Source: Girardinichthys multiradiatus
Taxonomy: Eukaryota; Chordata; Actinopteri; Cyprinodontiformes; Goodeidae
NCBI RefSeq assembly: GCF_021462225.1
Contig: NC_061805.1
Location: 27,979,958 to 28,043,957, forward strand
Direction of reading: 5' to 3'
DNA length: 64,000 bases
Positions 10,551 to 22,410 of the stretch are shown here, piece by piece. Each line of letters begins with the position of its first letter. The first letter of the stretch is position 1. The position numbers were made by a program, and so were the translations under genes. Below the pieces are notes generated by a model, which was not told the DNA's origin, did no database searches, and saw nothing but the letters and a program-made list of their open reading frames with translations.

Positions 10551-11927
10551 CACCTACTGTTCCAGTCAGAGGTTTAAATACAAATCATTTTAAACAAATG
10601 GCAAAATACATGGGAATTTAATTGTTTATTTTAAACTGCGCATTTTCAAATAGGGGAATTGGGGCACAGATTTAAATTCATTGAAATTCACTTTCAACAT
10701 AGTCAAAACTAAAATGCAGGCTTAAATATAATAAGACAATATTCACATTAACATTTAATTAAAAGTCCTTTAGCAAGTTGCAGACAGCCAAACCCTTTTT
10801 GTAGTCATCAACATGGTCCAGGCATCGTTCTGGCTATTTGACCAAACTTCTTATCAGAATTGGTAGAGTTCATTACAACTGGTCGGTTTCCTGGCTCAGA
10901 CCCAGTTTCTAAGCATAGTCCAGACATGTTTAGCAGCGTTGACATCAAGGTGCTTCCAGAAACTTTGTCAGCCAGTTGTATCCATACCAAAACCAGTTTT
11001 GATGTGCATTTGGGATCATTGTCCTGTCAGAGCACCCAACTATGTCCAAGTTTTAACCATGTAGGTGTTGAGTTAAAGAATTTGGAGGTAGTCCACATTT
11101 ATTATTCCATCCACTTGACTGGTTCAGTGTTCTTAGGTTTGAAAGCTTAACATTTGCTCCTCCAAACATTAATTTTGTCAGTGAGGTTTAATAGCTTGAT
11201 CATGGTCTTGTCTGACCATGAAACCCTTTAGTCTAGAATGCATTTAGCATGATTATTTCACTTTATACAGAACCATTGGTGTTCTAGCATCTTTCAGGCT
11301 TGAGTTGTGGTGGTTCTAGGGTTAGTCCTAAACGCAACCTATACCGTTTTATCTAAGGGTGACAGTTTGTGATAGTGGAAACTTGGACACAGTTGGGTGC
11401 TGCAAGAATGCAGTGAACTTAGACACATCAAAACTGATTTTGGGATGGATAGGACAAGCAAACATTAGGTTTCTACAATGGCCCAAACACTCGACCATTT
11501 GAAAGTGTGTGGACTATACTTAAAAGTCAAGTCCTGGTTAGAAACCAATCAATTGGAATTAACTAGAAATTATGTTAAGGAGAGCACTCAAACATTAGGG
11601 CAGAATTATGACAGAAGCTTGTTGAGGGCTACAAAAGTCTGGGGTTTAATTGCAACTTTCCACCAATTTCACCCATTTTTGCTGAGGGTGTATTTATATA
11701 CAGTATTGGAGCCTGCATGTATTAGTTTGACCATATGCAGATTAGAGAAAATTCACAATAAATTCAAACCTTTGAAATTAACACAGATTTTTTTTTTAAT
11801 GACATTTTATGTTGTTTTATCAGTCTAATATGACACAAGAATGGTAAAAAAAAATCCTTAGAAGCCTCAAATTAATGACATTCATGTCTGTGATGAGGGT
11901 GTGTAAACTTATAACTGGAGCTGTATG
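10551..11927. mobile_element. Composite Tc1-like relic with two inverted C-terminal halves
   Basis: The left part (10551 to about 11365) reads as antisense transposase: 'tggtcggtttcctgg' (about 10880), 'gatcattgtcctgtc' (about 11014) and 'ctgaccatgaaaccctt' (about 11212). The right part (about 11375-11927) reads as sense transposase of the same family: 'gtgtggactatacttaa' (about 11507), 'agcttgttgagggctac' (about 11617) and 'attagtttgaccatatgcag' (about 11720). The outer ends are similar to each other in inverted orientation ('ctactgttccagtcagagg' versus 'cctctgac'-type reverse complement 'ataactggagctgtat'). Both halves therefore have their C-terminal side outward, and the region before 'ggactat' is represented twice. 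It is heavily decayed and encodes no transposase. Confidence 0.6.
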
Positions 11928-14900
11928 GTCCTGAAATGATTATCACCCTGGATGGCGATCTTCATATTTTCAGATAAATTAAAACACTAATAACTAAACA
12001 TATGATTCACAAAATAGGATAAATAAGATCTTCCTGGTTTAGGGAACCAAGGAAAGTATAATTTTATGTAAATTTGCATTTACATAAACATTGGTTATTA
12101 TGCAACAGCAAAAGAAATATATTTAGAGAAGTCGAGTAGGTTTTCAGCATTTTGTTGATTGCATATTAATGGAGCATAATAATAGGTCCTTGAGCTATAA
12201 TCTGAGGATCTGCTGAGGAGATGCAGGTGGGCCACATTAATGTGGATGCACATAGTATGCTTTGTAGTGGTAAAACCAATGTTATGTAATTCTGTGTGGA
12301 CCATACTTTGGGCTGCAAATCAGGCCTTAATGGCTCTAGTGATGTGTTAGTCTAGTTATAACTGTTGTTAAATACTAGGTTTATTCATTTCATTTTGCCG
12401 CATCATACCAACAAGGCTATATATTGAGCTTTAGTTAAAATAATCTAATCAGCATGGCATTTTTTAATAGTTAGACACTGACCGCTGCTGTACCTTTTCC
12501 CTTTAGACGGTGTTTATATTATACCTAAGATTATAATATTTTAAAACAAATAGCAAGAGGAGCCCAGAAGGTTAACAAAAGTTGGTGATAGATAGTAAGA
12601 CAAGATGAGCAATGACTAGAAGGGCAAAGGCAGGTCAAAAGAGCAATAGTAATAAAGGACCTGAGAGGGAGGGAAGGTGAGCAGAAAGGTACACAAGTGA
12701 AAGGCTTGACTTTGACCACCTCAAGATAAAGTGGAATGACATGAAGGAATAGTTATGAATAGTGCAAAAGAGATGATGAGGAAAGTAAGAGCCAGCAAGA
12801 CAGGAGGAAAACATGTTTGGGTAGAAGAACATGGAGTCTTAGAGCAATACAACAACAGTGACAAGCATGAGATGAAAATTAGATATGCAGGAAAGGGTGG
12901 TATGGGATACATCAAAAGACAATGAAAGGGAATATGTACAAAGTAAAACAGATCATAGCCAAGACATTAATGTTGCATAATGAAAGCACAAAAACCAAAA
13001 ACCAGAAAAACTAATACCAATAAAGATATAAAGAAACAATGGTAAATGTGGAAAGACAAAAAGTCTACTTGAAGTGAAGAGGAGACTTAAATTTTCCATG
13101 TAGGGCAGCAAACTGCATCTCACCAGCTCCTCCTCCTCTCGGCCTTTCCTTTTAATTCTATCCAGGCAGTGCTATTACTCAGTAAGGACCAGGCTGTACA
13201 AAATGATCTAGTTTACAGGAATAGGAATAAAAGACCTACATAGTCATACTCATCATCGGACCCGTCCATCCCACTCCTGAAAGTGGAACAGATGTGGAAA
13301 GCACTGGTGACGCAGAATCATATCTCATTGCACATATTGATTCAGGGTTACCGGCCCCAGGGAGATGCATGAAGCGTTCATTAGGAGCGGGTGGGGGACG
13401 CAGAACATGATCCGTGTCAACACTTCACACAGGAGTAATGACTGGACATAAGTAAATGTGTGCAGGAACCAAAGGCATCTTTTCCTCCAGACATAATGGA
13501 TCGATAATACTGAACAAAACATTCCCAGAACAAAGGCAAAGAAAAATAACTTATGGATGTTCTTTTGTTTTCTGGAAGTGCAGTTACTGTAATTTTTACA
13601 GGGGTGATTGGACATACATGTTCAAGCTACATATAATCATAACTGACCACAACCATGTACATTTTCTTTTTTTATAAACATAGTTTATGGTTGAAGAAGT
13701 AAACTCAATTTTAAAAATGTTGTTGAAAAAGCCAATCAAAATGGGTGATTTGATGGAACCAGTAGTAAACATGACAAAACGTTACTAGTAGTCGTGGGCC
13801 GGTTACAGGTATAAAATGATAACTTACATAAGAAAAGGTGCTGGAATCATTGGAGCATACAGCACCAGTGTCCCTATCCAACCTGTTGCTGCGTACTCCC
13901 TGTTGGCTGGCTGAAAGAAACCTACTACGCAATCCCTCAGTTTACAAGAAAAATAAAGTCAGGTTAGAAACACAGTAGGTCGTTATGTGAAGCTGGAGGA
14001 GTTTCATCTATCTATTTGTCTTATTAAGAAAATGCTGTTTCCAAACTGCTGTGGGGAAGCCATGAGCTTCTTTTCTGTAAAGTAGCTGACTAGCGGCTAG
14101 CCATCCCTGCACATAGCCCAACTGATAGCACCACTACAGTGTAAAATTATGCACAATGAGCTGGTGTAAACTGGTAATACATTTAGCAGTTGTTTAATCC
14201 ACATTTATTCCACATTGTGCCTAAGTCTAAGTTTTAAAATTAAAGCAACAGTAAATAAATTTATAAATAACATTACTTTCTGCATTAGTCATTTTGTATT
14301 TTGTTCCCTAGCAAAAGAACAGTTGATGCTTTTCTGTTTTCATAAAAACAATTAGATCATGGAATACATTTTTTATTACCATCTTACCATGAAACTGTCA
14401 TTTTTACCATACTGACAAAACTTCATACAGTCCATGCCTAGTCATTCGAGACCAAATGTTGCAAAATCAATTTTTCAATACTATGAGATTACCCTTACTG
14501 GATCCAGAAATGCTACAAAAATCCCTATTGCAGGTTAAAAGTTTACAGATTGTTTATAGTGTAGCAGCTTTTGTGCAAGATGGTAAGATAACATAGATGC
14601 TCCCTTAACTACGCAGCCAAACAGCAAACTTATCCCAGTATTCAACGTGTGTCAAGTCAAACTGGTCTCTTGGTGAATCTGAGATAATGGTCAAAGCAGA
14701 AATACTTAATGGAAAAAAGTAAAGTCCAAGAACCAGCGTTTAATGAACTGTGAGTTGTTTTTTTTTAACTGAAGTTGGATCCAAAACTTCCTGCCTTTCT
14801 CTTTCTTTTTACGTCCCTTCTCCCAGACAACTTTAAAGTTTTTTTCCACAGAAAAACAAGGCATAAGGACAGCAAACTTGGCCTTTGCCTAAAGATTTCA

Positions 14901-17289
14901 ATCTCAACCACACGGTTCAGGGTCAGAGTGATGCATATCTAAATGTGAGCTGTGAATGCCAGAAACTATGGAAACCGATACACTGGCTATTTTAAACAGG
15001 GAAACTGGGAATGCTTCCATAAATACATCTGTTTGTGGTTTATTTACATGTTAGTTTAGATTATTGCTCCATTAAACATTCGACATGTCAAGATGATGAT
15101 GCCACAGAATGGAAACGTTGCCCGAGATGGCACATTATATTCACTAATTATAAATCATCACATAGGCAAGAACAAGAACTACCCTGTTTACGTTTTCTAC
15201 AAGTGACCCCTAAAAGTATAAAGGATGATTTTTTTACATAAATATTCCCTTTTATATCTACATCAACTCTTTAAAGGACTGAGAAACAAAGAGGGCCAAA
15301 TCTGCATGAAAAACTCACATGTCCCTCTATTCAGTTCTCTATCACAGCCCACAAGGAGACAACAAGCGAGCATCCCTCTGCTCCCTTCATTCTTTTCATG
15401 GGGAGAGAAGGGATGACAAAAGAGGAGGTTACAAAGCGGGGAAGAGAGACAGAAGTGGAAGGCCACAAAGAAAAGTTGCCCAAATCTACTGAGTATAGAA
15501 ACCGACAGAGGAAGATGGTGAGAGAGAGAAAGAGATGAAAATGGAACAAGACTGAGCTCACCACCAAGCACTTTTGATTCCCCCATAAAACGGTCCTTTT
15601 AAGAATGCCCATGAAATTAGCTTGCTGAAAGAAAGCAATCTCGATTGATTCAATCCCCCCTAAAAAGAAAAACTAAAAATTCAAACAACCACCATACCTC
15701 TAACTCTAAAGAGGCTCTAAGGGACAAAAAACAGCGTTTCGCCTTTTCTCTGTAAATCCTCTCTTTTCAGACTCTTTCTCAGTTTCCCTTTCACCTCATA
15801 TCCCACAGCTGTAATGCACTGTCACAGAAACGCAAACCTTAAATGTGCCAGAAAAGAAAAGAGGATCTCTTTGCACTCTGCGACTTGTTAATTTTTGGTG
15901 GATTCAGCCTTTCTTGATTAGCTTTTTTGTTCAGGTGCAACTGTTTGACACAGAAAGTTTAACCTCTGTCACAAAACACTCCATACCCGGATTTGTAACT
16001 GTCTCTGTGTGATTACTGAAAGTAAAGAGGCAGCAAGTTGTATTGAAGTCATCTTGCTGCTGAAAAACCTTTAAACTGCCATAAGAGCCTAGTGATGTGT
16101 GTCATTTGACACCCAGCAGCACCACATTCAACAGGTCATGCTAATGTGTTCCACGACACAAAGGTTCACTGGATTTCAGCTGTGGTAGTTAGTTTTGGTC
16201 AGTGACTAGACAGATCTGGTGAGGGTCATTATGAGTAAAAGAAAAAACCTTTGTTTCCACAATGCTGATTTAAGTTTATGAAAGCTCATTTGCAGGAGAC
16301 GTGGCTGGTTGAATTTAGGATTAATGGACAACATTAATCCTAAATCCTTCTTTTTCTGTGAGAGAACTGTTTTGTTAAAAGAGGCTTCACTTTGCCTATG
16401 ACCTTCACAAAGGTTACAATACATTGTGTGTCTAAAAGCATCATTTAGTGAGAATCTCTCTCATCTCCTCCACAAGTACTTATTTCTACATCTGAGCTAC
16501 ATTAGGTTAGTTTAAGTTATTTTTGTTTGTATATTACACATATTACTATAAGGATGTCTGTTCTTCATTTCATAGAGAGAGATATTTATCTATCTATATA
16601 TTTATAGATTTAAGGGATCATCAAACTAAAGCAGGAGGAAGCGAGGACAAGAACAGAGTGTGAAAAAGTAAGAAGACGTTCTAGAAAAGAAGAACAAGTT
16701 GAAGGGAGAAAGAGTGAGGGAGCTACTCGACCCTGAGAAGTGGTAGAAGCAGTAGAAATAGCTGCCCCACTTGTAGACACACTTTTTTTTTTTTTTGTTG
16801 CTCGCTGACTGTCCTTAATGCACTGAGGTAGCTAACCTATATAGCGGTGCTACATGCTGCAACATCTCCAACAAAGTCATGAACCTAGTTGAATGAACAT
16901 TTGGGCTTTATCTCCTTCATACACACGTATGCACAGATAGGGAGGGGGGGGGGGGTGTATGGCTAAAATTAGGCAGCACATGCTGGAAGCTACTGCTGAG
17001 TTAAGTCACCTGTGCTGTTAGCCTAGCTTGCTAGCGGGCAGCCAGCTGCTCCTCTAATTAAGAACTCATCTTCCAGAGGGGCCTACATATGGAGGACTCT
17101 ATAGCTCTATGGTAGTCTTACAATGAGCAGCAAAGCCATACAAAACCAAGGGCATGGCATCTTAACAGTAACTGTACTAGACAAGAAATAAATTACTACT
17201 TTGTTTGTCCATTTTTAATTCAACATATCACCAACTCTGTGATGAGCATATCCAATACATACAGACAAAACAAGATATTTAAATACATT
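11928..17289. other. Long intron stretch without recognised genes
   Basis: AT-rich intron of the host gene. Purine-rich plus-strand stretches occur around 12540-13080 and 15400-15550. A 12-base G run lies at 16944-16955 and a poly(T) run near 16785. Several weak splice-like pairs were examined and not accepted. No transposon could be recognised in this interval. Confidence 0.45.
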
Positions 17290-17432
17290 GTATAAATACA
17301 CCACAACATTTTTATTTTCACTGTCTGACACTAGATAGAAATAATTTTGGTAATCCTGTTAGCCCTAAAACAGGAATAATTCTATTTTTAAATGGTAGAA
17401 TAATGAAAGCTAGATTTACTTTCAAAAATAAT

Positions 17433-18230
17433 CATGACTTTAAGTTTACATAAACTAAGTCTACACTGGCCTTAAACAATTTGCCCTAACAACGATGTCA
17501 CGGCCTTGGAAGCTCCTGATAGGTCAATTCACAAAATCTGAGTTCTGATGCGGAGACACCTTGGGATCTAAGATGGAGGTAAGACCCTAAACAAACTTTG
17601 AATCCAAACAAATCAGAAAGGTAATTGTGCATAATCTGAAAATAAACCCTAGAACAAATTAAAGAACCTAGTTAAGATGCTGGTTGAAGCTGGAAAAAGA
17701 GTGTCGTTATCCACCGAGGGCTGAAAGTCCACTCAGAGAGCAAGAAGCAATTACTTCAAAAGCAACAAGCTAGACTACAGTTTTCAAAATATATCCTGTG
17801 GGCTGATGAAACTAAAATTCAAGTGTTTGACCATAATGACCACCGTTACATTTGCAAGAAAAAGGGGGAAGATGACAAGCCTGCGAACACCATCCCAACT
17901 TTGAAGCATGGTGGTGACATATTCCAGTGGTGTGGGTGTTTTCCTGCAGCAGACTGGTGTGCATCACAAACTAAATGGTATTATGAGTGAAGAACACTGT
18001 TTTGAATTATTGAAGCAGCATTTTAAGACATCAGCCAGAAGGTTTAGGCTCAGGTAAACCAGTGCTGTCAGGGGGACAATTCCAGCAGAATAATGTAAGA
18101 AGCTTAGGGAAAGAAACCTTTAACATTTTAGCCAAATAAGACAACATATGTAAACTTCTGAAAAACAACACTTGTTTTTCCAGAGTTTAGGAAATAACAA
18201 TAAAAACTTTATGTGACTTATTGATAGCAT
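17433..18230 (+). mobile_element. Sleeping Beauty/salmonid-type Tc1 relic
   Basis: The left end 'gactttaagtttacataaa' (17436-17454) resembles the terminal repeats of the Sleeping Beauty-like Tc1 group. Internal sense text includes 'gaagctcctgataggtcaat' (5' leader), 'gggctgatgaaactaaaatt' (first catalytic region), 'gaccataatgaccaccgtta' and 'gaacaccatcccaactttga'. Near the right end 'tatgtaaacttctga' appears at 18147-18161. Frameshifts and a large loss after about 18060 remove the rest of the transposase. A detached 3' fragment of the same type ('ttggtaatcctgttagcc') lies just upstream at about 17348-17375. Confidence 0.7.
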
Positions 18231-18239
18231 GAATAAAGT

Positions 18240-19935
18240 ATACCTGGCATGCTAATGTCACTGTTTTGTACCTGCAGAGCAGATGAGACACTTAGACACA
18301 CCACTTGCATTCAAATCATTACTCGCCAATTAATCAAACCGCTTCACCACAGAGAGGGGTGTTGATTGGATCTATTGAGCCTTTTTTTTTTTTAAACACA
18401 TTAAATTGGTAAAATAGAGATAGAGCATATTTTTCATTTTGTGGTGCTCCTGGTGAGGCAAATCAGGGTAATTGTAAAAAAAAATTAGCTTTAATTACAG
18501 TTATTTAAATTAATTAGAATGTAAAAAAAAGAAACTACCAGAATTAAGAGTCTTGAACGACTTCACAAACTGTTGCCTTTAAACTGCAAACAATTACCCC
18601 CTGGGTTTTCAGCCCAAAGGGGGAAAAAAATATCTGGACCGGCAATATGTAATGCAGTATGTAAGCCTGATTTATAATGTGTTAATGGCACTTATATTGA
18701 TGAGGCTAGAAAACATAACAATGAACAAATTCCCCTGTTTGGGTAATAAATGTAACCAACTTACCTGACGTTACTTTGAAAAAAACAACCTTTTATTGAC
18801 ATTGCTGTTCACTGACGGCTGCTTCAGAACAACAAATATAAACAGCAACAAACACAATGACACGCAAATAAATATTTAGAAGTTGGAGCGCACACAAGAC
18901 TTCCAAACTAGTTATGTCTTCAGCCTTAAGTACCAAGAAGCACACAGTAGCCAGTGGTTCTGTTCAGACCTAAGAAATGTATTAATCAATCCTGGCACTT
19001 GGAGTACAATGTAGACATACACTTTGTACACCATGGAGTACCCTATGATGCAAAAAAAAATAAACAAAACTAAGGCGCCGAAAGGAAGAGGGGTACAAAA
19101 AAACATCTTGTAGGATGACGGATGACAAGCGTGATAAAATTACAGGATTCAGAGCAGTACCTGCATTTGGATGTAGCAATAAGGTGGCATTTTCCTGAGG
19201 CATGGTAAGGAGTTGTCTTGTTTGCACCTGCTTTGACGACTTATTGTGAATCACAGAAGGGGGAGTGTCACTAGTAATTATGTGCTGCACTGCAATTATG
19301 GAGTCAAGATTCCCTCTATGCCATGGTGTGCACAGCTCACCTGTAGACTTAATCAACAATTTAATGCCACTAGAACTGAGACATTTTACATTTCACCAAC
19401 ACAGAAATTTAAGGCTTTTCAAATCCATTTTTATTTTAAGACTATCCATTTAATCTTGTTGCTTTTCTCTAACACATTAATTTATTTACTTCACATGCAA
19501 CAGAAAATATTTCCCCACAGATCTGTGGATGTCGTGCATGTCATCTGTAATGTTATTTGTGCAAGTAACATTCCCACACACCAGCTCCTCTGTGAAATAT
19601 TTTCATCAGATCCTGTCCTGACACCACCAGCATGTTCTAAAATAAACACATTAATAAGACATATTAAGCTGATCTTTTAGACTTTAACAGGCCTCATTAT
19701 TATTGTATGAATTCCACGCCTGGCTTTGAGCCTCAAAGTCAAAAGGAAAAGTAGTGGCAAAACTTCAGATTTAAATTTTTTAGCTGATGTATCTGACTGT
19801 CATATCACAAAGTGCATGCATAAGCCTCAATCTGCACCACCCGGCATTTAGTTCTGGTTCTATCTTTAAAGTCACTGTTAGATGGGGAAACACCACAGCA
19901 AACTCAAGTCTTTTGCAGCATCCAACATGTTTTCT
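18240..19935. other. Intron sequence, nothing recognised
   Basis: AT-rich. The strong donor-like site at about 18766 (minus) was checked, but no upstream exon stays open in any frame. Confidence 0.4.
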
Positions 19936-19939
19936 TTTC

Positions 19940-20465
19940 AGGATTTAGCTGTATTTAGCTTAATCCACCTTCCCATTAACTCTGTTCTGCTTTCCTGCCC
20001 CCTCTGAAGGAAAGCATCCTCACAATATGATGCTGTCACCATGTTTAAAGTGTTCCCTACACGGGTTATTGCAAACTGGGAAACAACACTTATCATGGTT
20101 TTTATTAAACAATGGCTATCATTTTCCCAGGGTACCATAAAGGCCAGGACAACTATGAGTCGTCTTGTTAGCAGATTCTCCCACCTAGACTGTGGGTCTC
20201 TGCAGCTCCTCCATGTGCCTTTTGGCTGCTTTACTGTTTAATGTTCTTTCCCAGCCTTTGTAAGTTTACAGTTGTGCCATACCCTTTTTATTCACAGATG
20301 ATGGATTGAACAGTGCTCTGTAAGATGCTGAAGGCTTGGTATATTATTTGAGAACCTAGCCCTTCTTTAAACCTGACCTGTCTGCTACTATTAACTATTA
20401 ACTACTGATTATAATTAGTTAAACCAGATTTTATTGAGGGTATCAGAGTAAAAGGTTATAAGACG
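19940..20465 (-). mobile_element. Tc1-like relic, minus orientation
   Basis: The plus strand carries antisense transposase text: 'tccaccttcccattaactc' (about 19964), 'ggaaagcatcctcacaatatgatg' in pieces (about 20009), 'accataaaggccagg' (about 20134), 'ctgcagctcctcc' (about 20201) and 'gatgatggattgaacagtgc' (about 20298). The order matches the relic at 3785-4840. A central part is replaced or deleted and the C-terminal end is lost. Confidence 0.65.
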
Positions 20466-20548
20466 ATCTCCAAGCAGATTGTCAAATTCAAGTTATTTTT
20501 GTGACCATTGTGGGTTTTCTTTCATTAACCAAGGCGTACCAACAATTT

Positions 20549-20590
20549 GGTGTGTGTGTGTGTGTGTGTATATCTATATATATATATATG
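20549..20590. repeat. (TG)n-(TA)n microsatellite
   Basis: About ten TG units followed by TA units. Confidence 0.9.
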
Positions 20591-21350
20591 CGCAAAAATA
20601 TACTCTTAATTTTTTTTTTCTTCGTACATTTTGGTCATGCTAATCTATTTTTGTGTCATTCAAATATCGGTTTCCATTTTTCTCTCAACGCTGCATGATT
20701 TCACTCAAACACCACCCTTTGTGTGCCTGTGCATCTGTGTGGGTAAGTCGGCGTTTTGTGTGGGTATTGTGCACCCACTCACTCACACAATGGCAAAGCT
20801 TTTTCCGTTTCACAATGTTTCTTGCCAACTTTATACACATCAGGATTAAAGGTACAAAAGAATCTTTGGAGCTGGAAGATGAAGAACAGGTGTTTTAAAA
20901 GGAAGAAAAGGGAGAAGAGGAGACAGACCCCAAAATTCTGCTCCAGTTTCTGTTACAGGCAGCCATTTTTAGACAGTCATCCATTAAGTCTCCTGCGTTC
21001 CCATACTGTCAGCCTTTAGAGAAGCCAAAGAGGCCATGTCAGCTGAGGGCAATGGGCAGGCAGGCAGGAAGCAGCCCTCTTTCTGAGGACTGCGGGACTC
21101 TAAAGGCAGAATGGGAGGAGTAGATAGTGGAATATAATCCACAGAAAAACACAACTTGAAAATAGTTTTTGCAACAAAAGGTAAAGGAAAAGTTGATATA
21201 AGCTAGGCCAAAGCATAACAAAAGGGAAATCTATATTAAAACTGTATTTTGTTTAGTGGTAAGAAAAGTGCCAGAAAATGAAGTGTGTAATGCTGTGTTT
21301 GTGTTTCCCTCTGACAGGGCCACTCTGTGTGCTGTCTGTAAGCATCTTAC

Positions 21351-21431
21351 CTCTGCCCCTGTGTGTTCTGTCTGCGTTGTGCGATCAGTCATTTGGCAGT
21401 CTTTCATCTTCAGGGCTGCTCTGGCGCTCTC
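21351..21431 (-). CDS. Host gene, coiled-coil-adjacent exon (81 bp)
   Basis: On the minus strand a very good acceptor ('tttgctttgtatgcag') and donor (GAG then gtaagatg) bound an 81-bp exon that starts and ends in phase 0. It encodes ESARAALKMKDCQMTDRTTQ then TEHTGAE. The first part continues the heptad-like helix of the preceding exon. The TTQTE motif is a short polar element that I associate with CCSER-type proteins, but this is memory, not a search. This is one of the best supported exons in the window. Confidence 0.65.
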
Positions 21432-21579
21432 CTGCATACAAAGCAAACACACATACATCAGCCCTGTCCACATCCCAACCACAAACATCAAATACAAACA
21501 AATGAGAGGAGCTGCTCCAAGTGCAGACCTGTTGCCATCCTCTACCCACAGCGCATAATTGCTTTAATTCAGCAGCATT

Positions 21580-22408
21580 AAAGGGTCTTCAAGCATGAAT
21601 GGCCTGTTTAAGATCACGCAACAGCATTTCAGTCTTTTATTTTATTTATTTATTTATTTATTTTGAGTCATTCTGAGGATAAACTGCTGGTGTACTTCAA
21701 TCATTGTTCTGCTGCATAACCCAAATGTACTTGAGCTGAAGGTCAAAATGAGGCCCAAACATTCTTCTTTCTGGTGAAGTGCAGAATTTCATGGTTCCAT
21801 CAATTATGGCAATTAGTACAAGTCCTAAAGAATCCAAGTATCAACACAGTCCCAGATCATAACACTACCACCACCCTGTTTGCTAGCGGTATGATGTTCT
21901 TTTTCTGAAATGCTATGTTAGTTTTATGCCAGATGTTACAAGAGAAACACCCTCCAAAAAGATCAATTTCTTTCTCCAAGCCTTGGAAACGGCTTGTTAA
22001 GCCTTTCCAGATTGATTGATGTGACTGACTTTGTTTGCCATCTGTTCTTGAATTTCTTTAGATTGGGGAATGATGTGTTGCTTCTTTTAGCATACCTCAT
22101 GTTGCCAGTTTGGTTCTGTTTAAGTGATTTATTGACTGCAGGTCAGGCAGCAATCGGGGCTGGTTGTAGTTTCTAAAACTCTATTTTCTATAGATGTGAT
22201 CAATCAGAGTTACTCATGATTTAATCAGGGAGAGGGCGATTAGTTTATTTGAATTTTTTTTTTATCTTAAGTGAAATCATCCTTTGAAAACTGCATCTTG
22301 TATTTTCTCAGGTTATCTTTAATATTTAAATTTGTTTGATGATCTGAAACCTTTAAGTGTAAAAAAGAAAAATCAGGAGAAATCTGTAGCAATGTATCAC
22401 AGGTAAAG
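21580..22408 (-). mobile_element. Tc1-like relic, minus orientation
   Basis: Antisense transposase text appears in the expected order: 'catgaatggcctgtttaag' (about 21594), 'attctgaggataaactgctgg' in pieces (about 21670), 'catggttccatcaat' (about 21790), 'aacactaccaccaccctgt' (about 21860) and 'gtatgatgttctttttctga' (about 21889). It is followed by the outer flank 'tgatgatctgaaacctttaag' in pieces (about 22337). The middle is shortened and an AT-rich (TTTA)n tract sits at 21635-21664. It is the same general family as the plus-strand relic at 58873-60157. Confidence 0.65.
21635..21664. repeat. (TTTA)n microsatellite inside a Tc1 relic
   Basis: Six to seven TTTA units. Confidence 0.85.
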
Positions 22409-22410
22409 GT

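Noticed and set aside
13352..13422. 71-bp minus-strand splice-bounded stretch reading DTDHVLRPPPAPNERFMHLPGA in one frame
   Set aside because: Its acceptor is weak. Coming from phase 0 of the exon at 21351 it would meet TGA in the second codon, and its length would break the otherwise consistent frame between 21351 and 9875.
15562..15595. 34-bp minus-strand stretch (DRFMGESKVLG) with acceptor 'attcttaaaag' and donor 'gtgagc'
   Set aside because: Including it would shift the frame of the following exons (GIKAHG... to HQGAWER...) and then the 2823-2758 exon no longer fits; too short to stand alone.
18750..18775. Strong minus-strand donor-like site CAG/gtaagttgg
   Set aside because: No upstream acceptor gives an exon longer than 9 bp that stays open in any frame.
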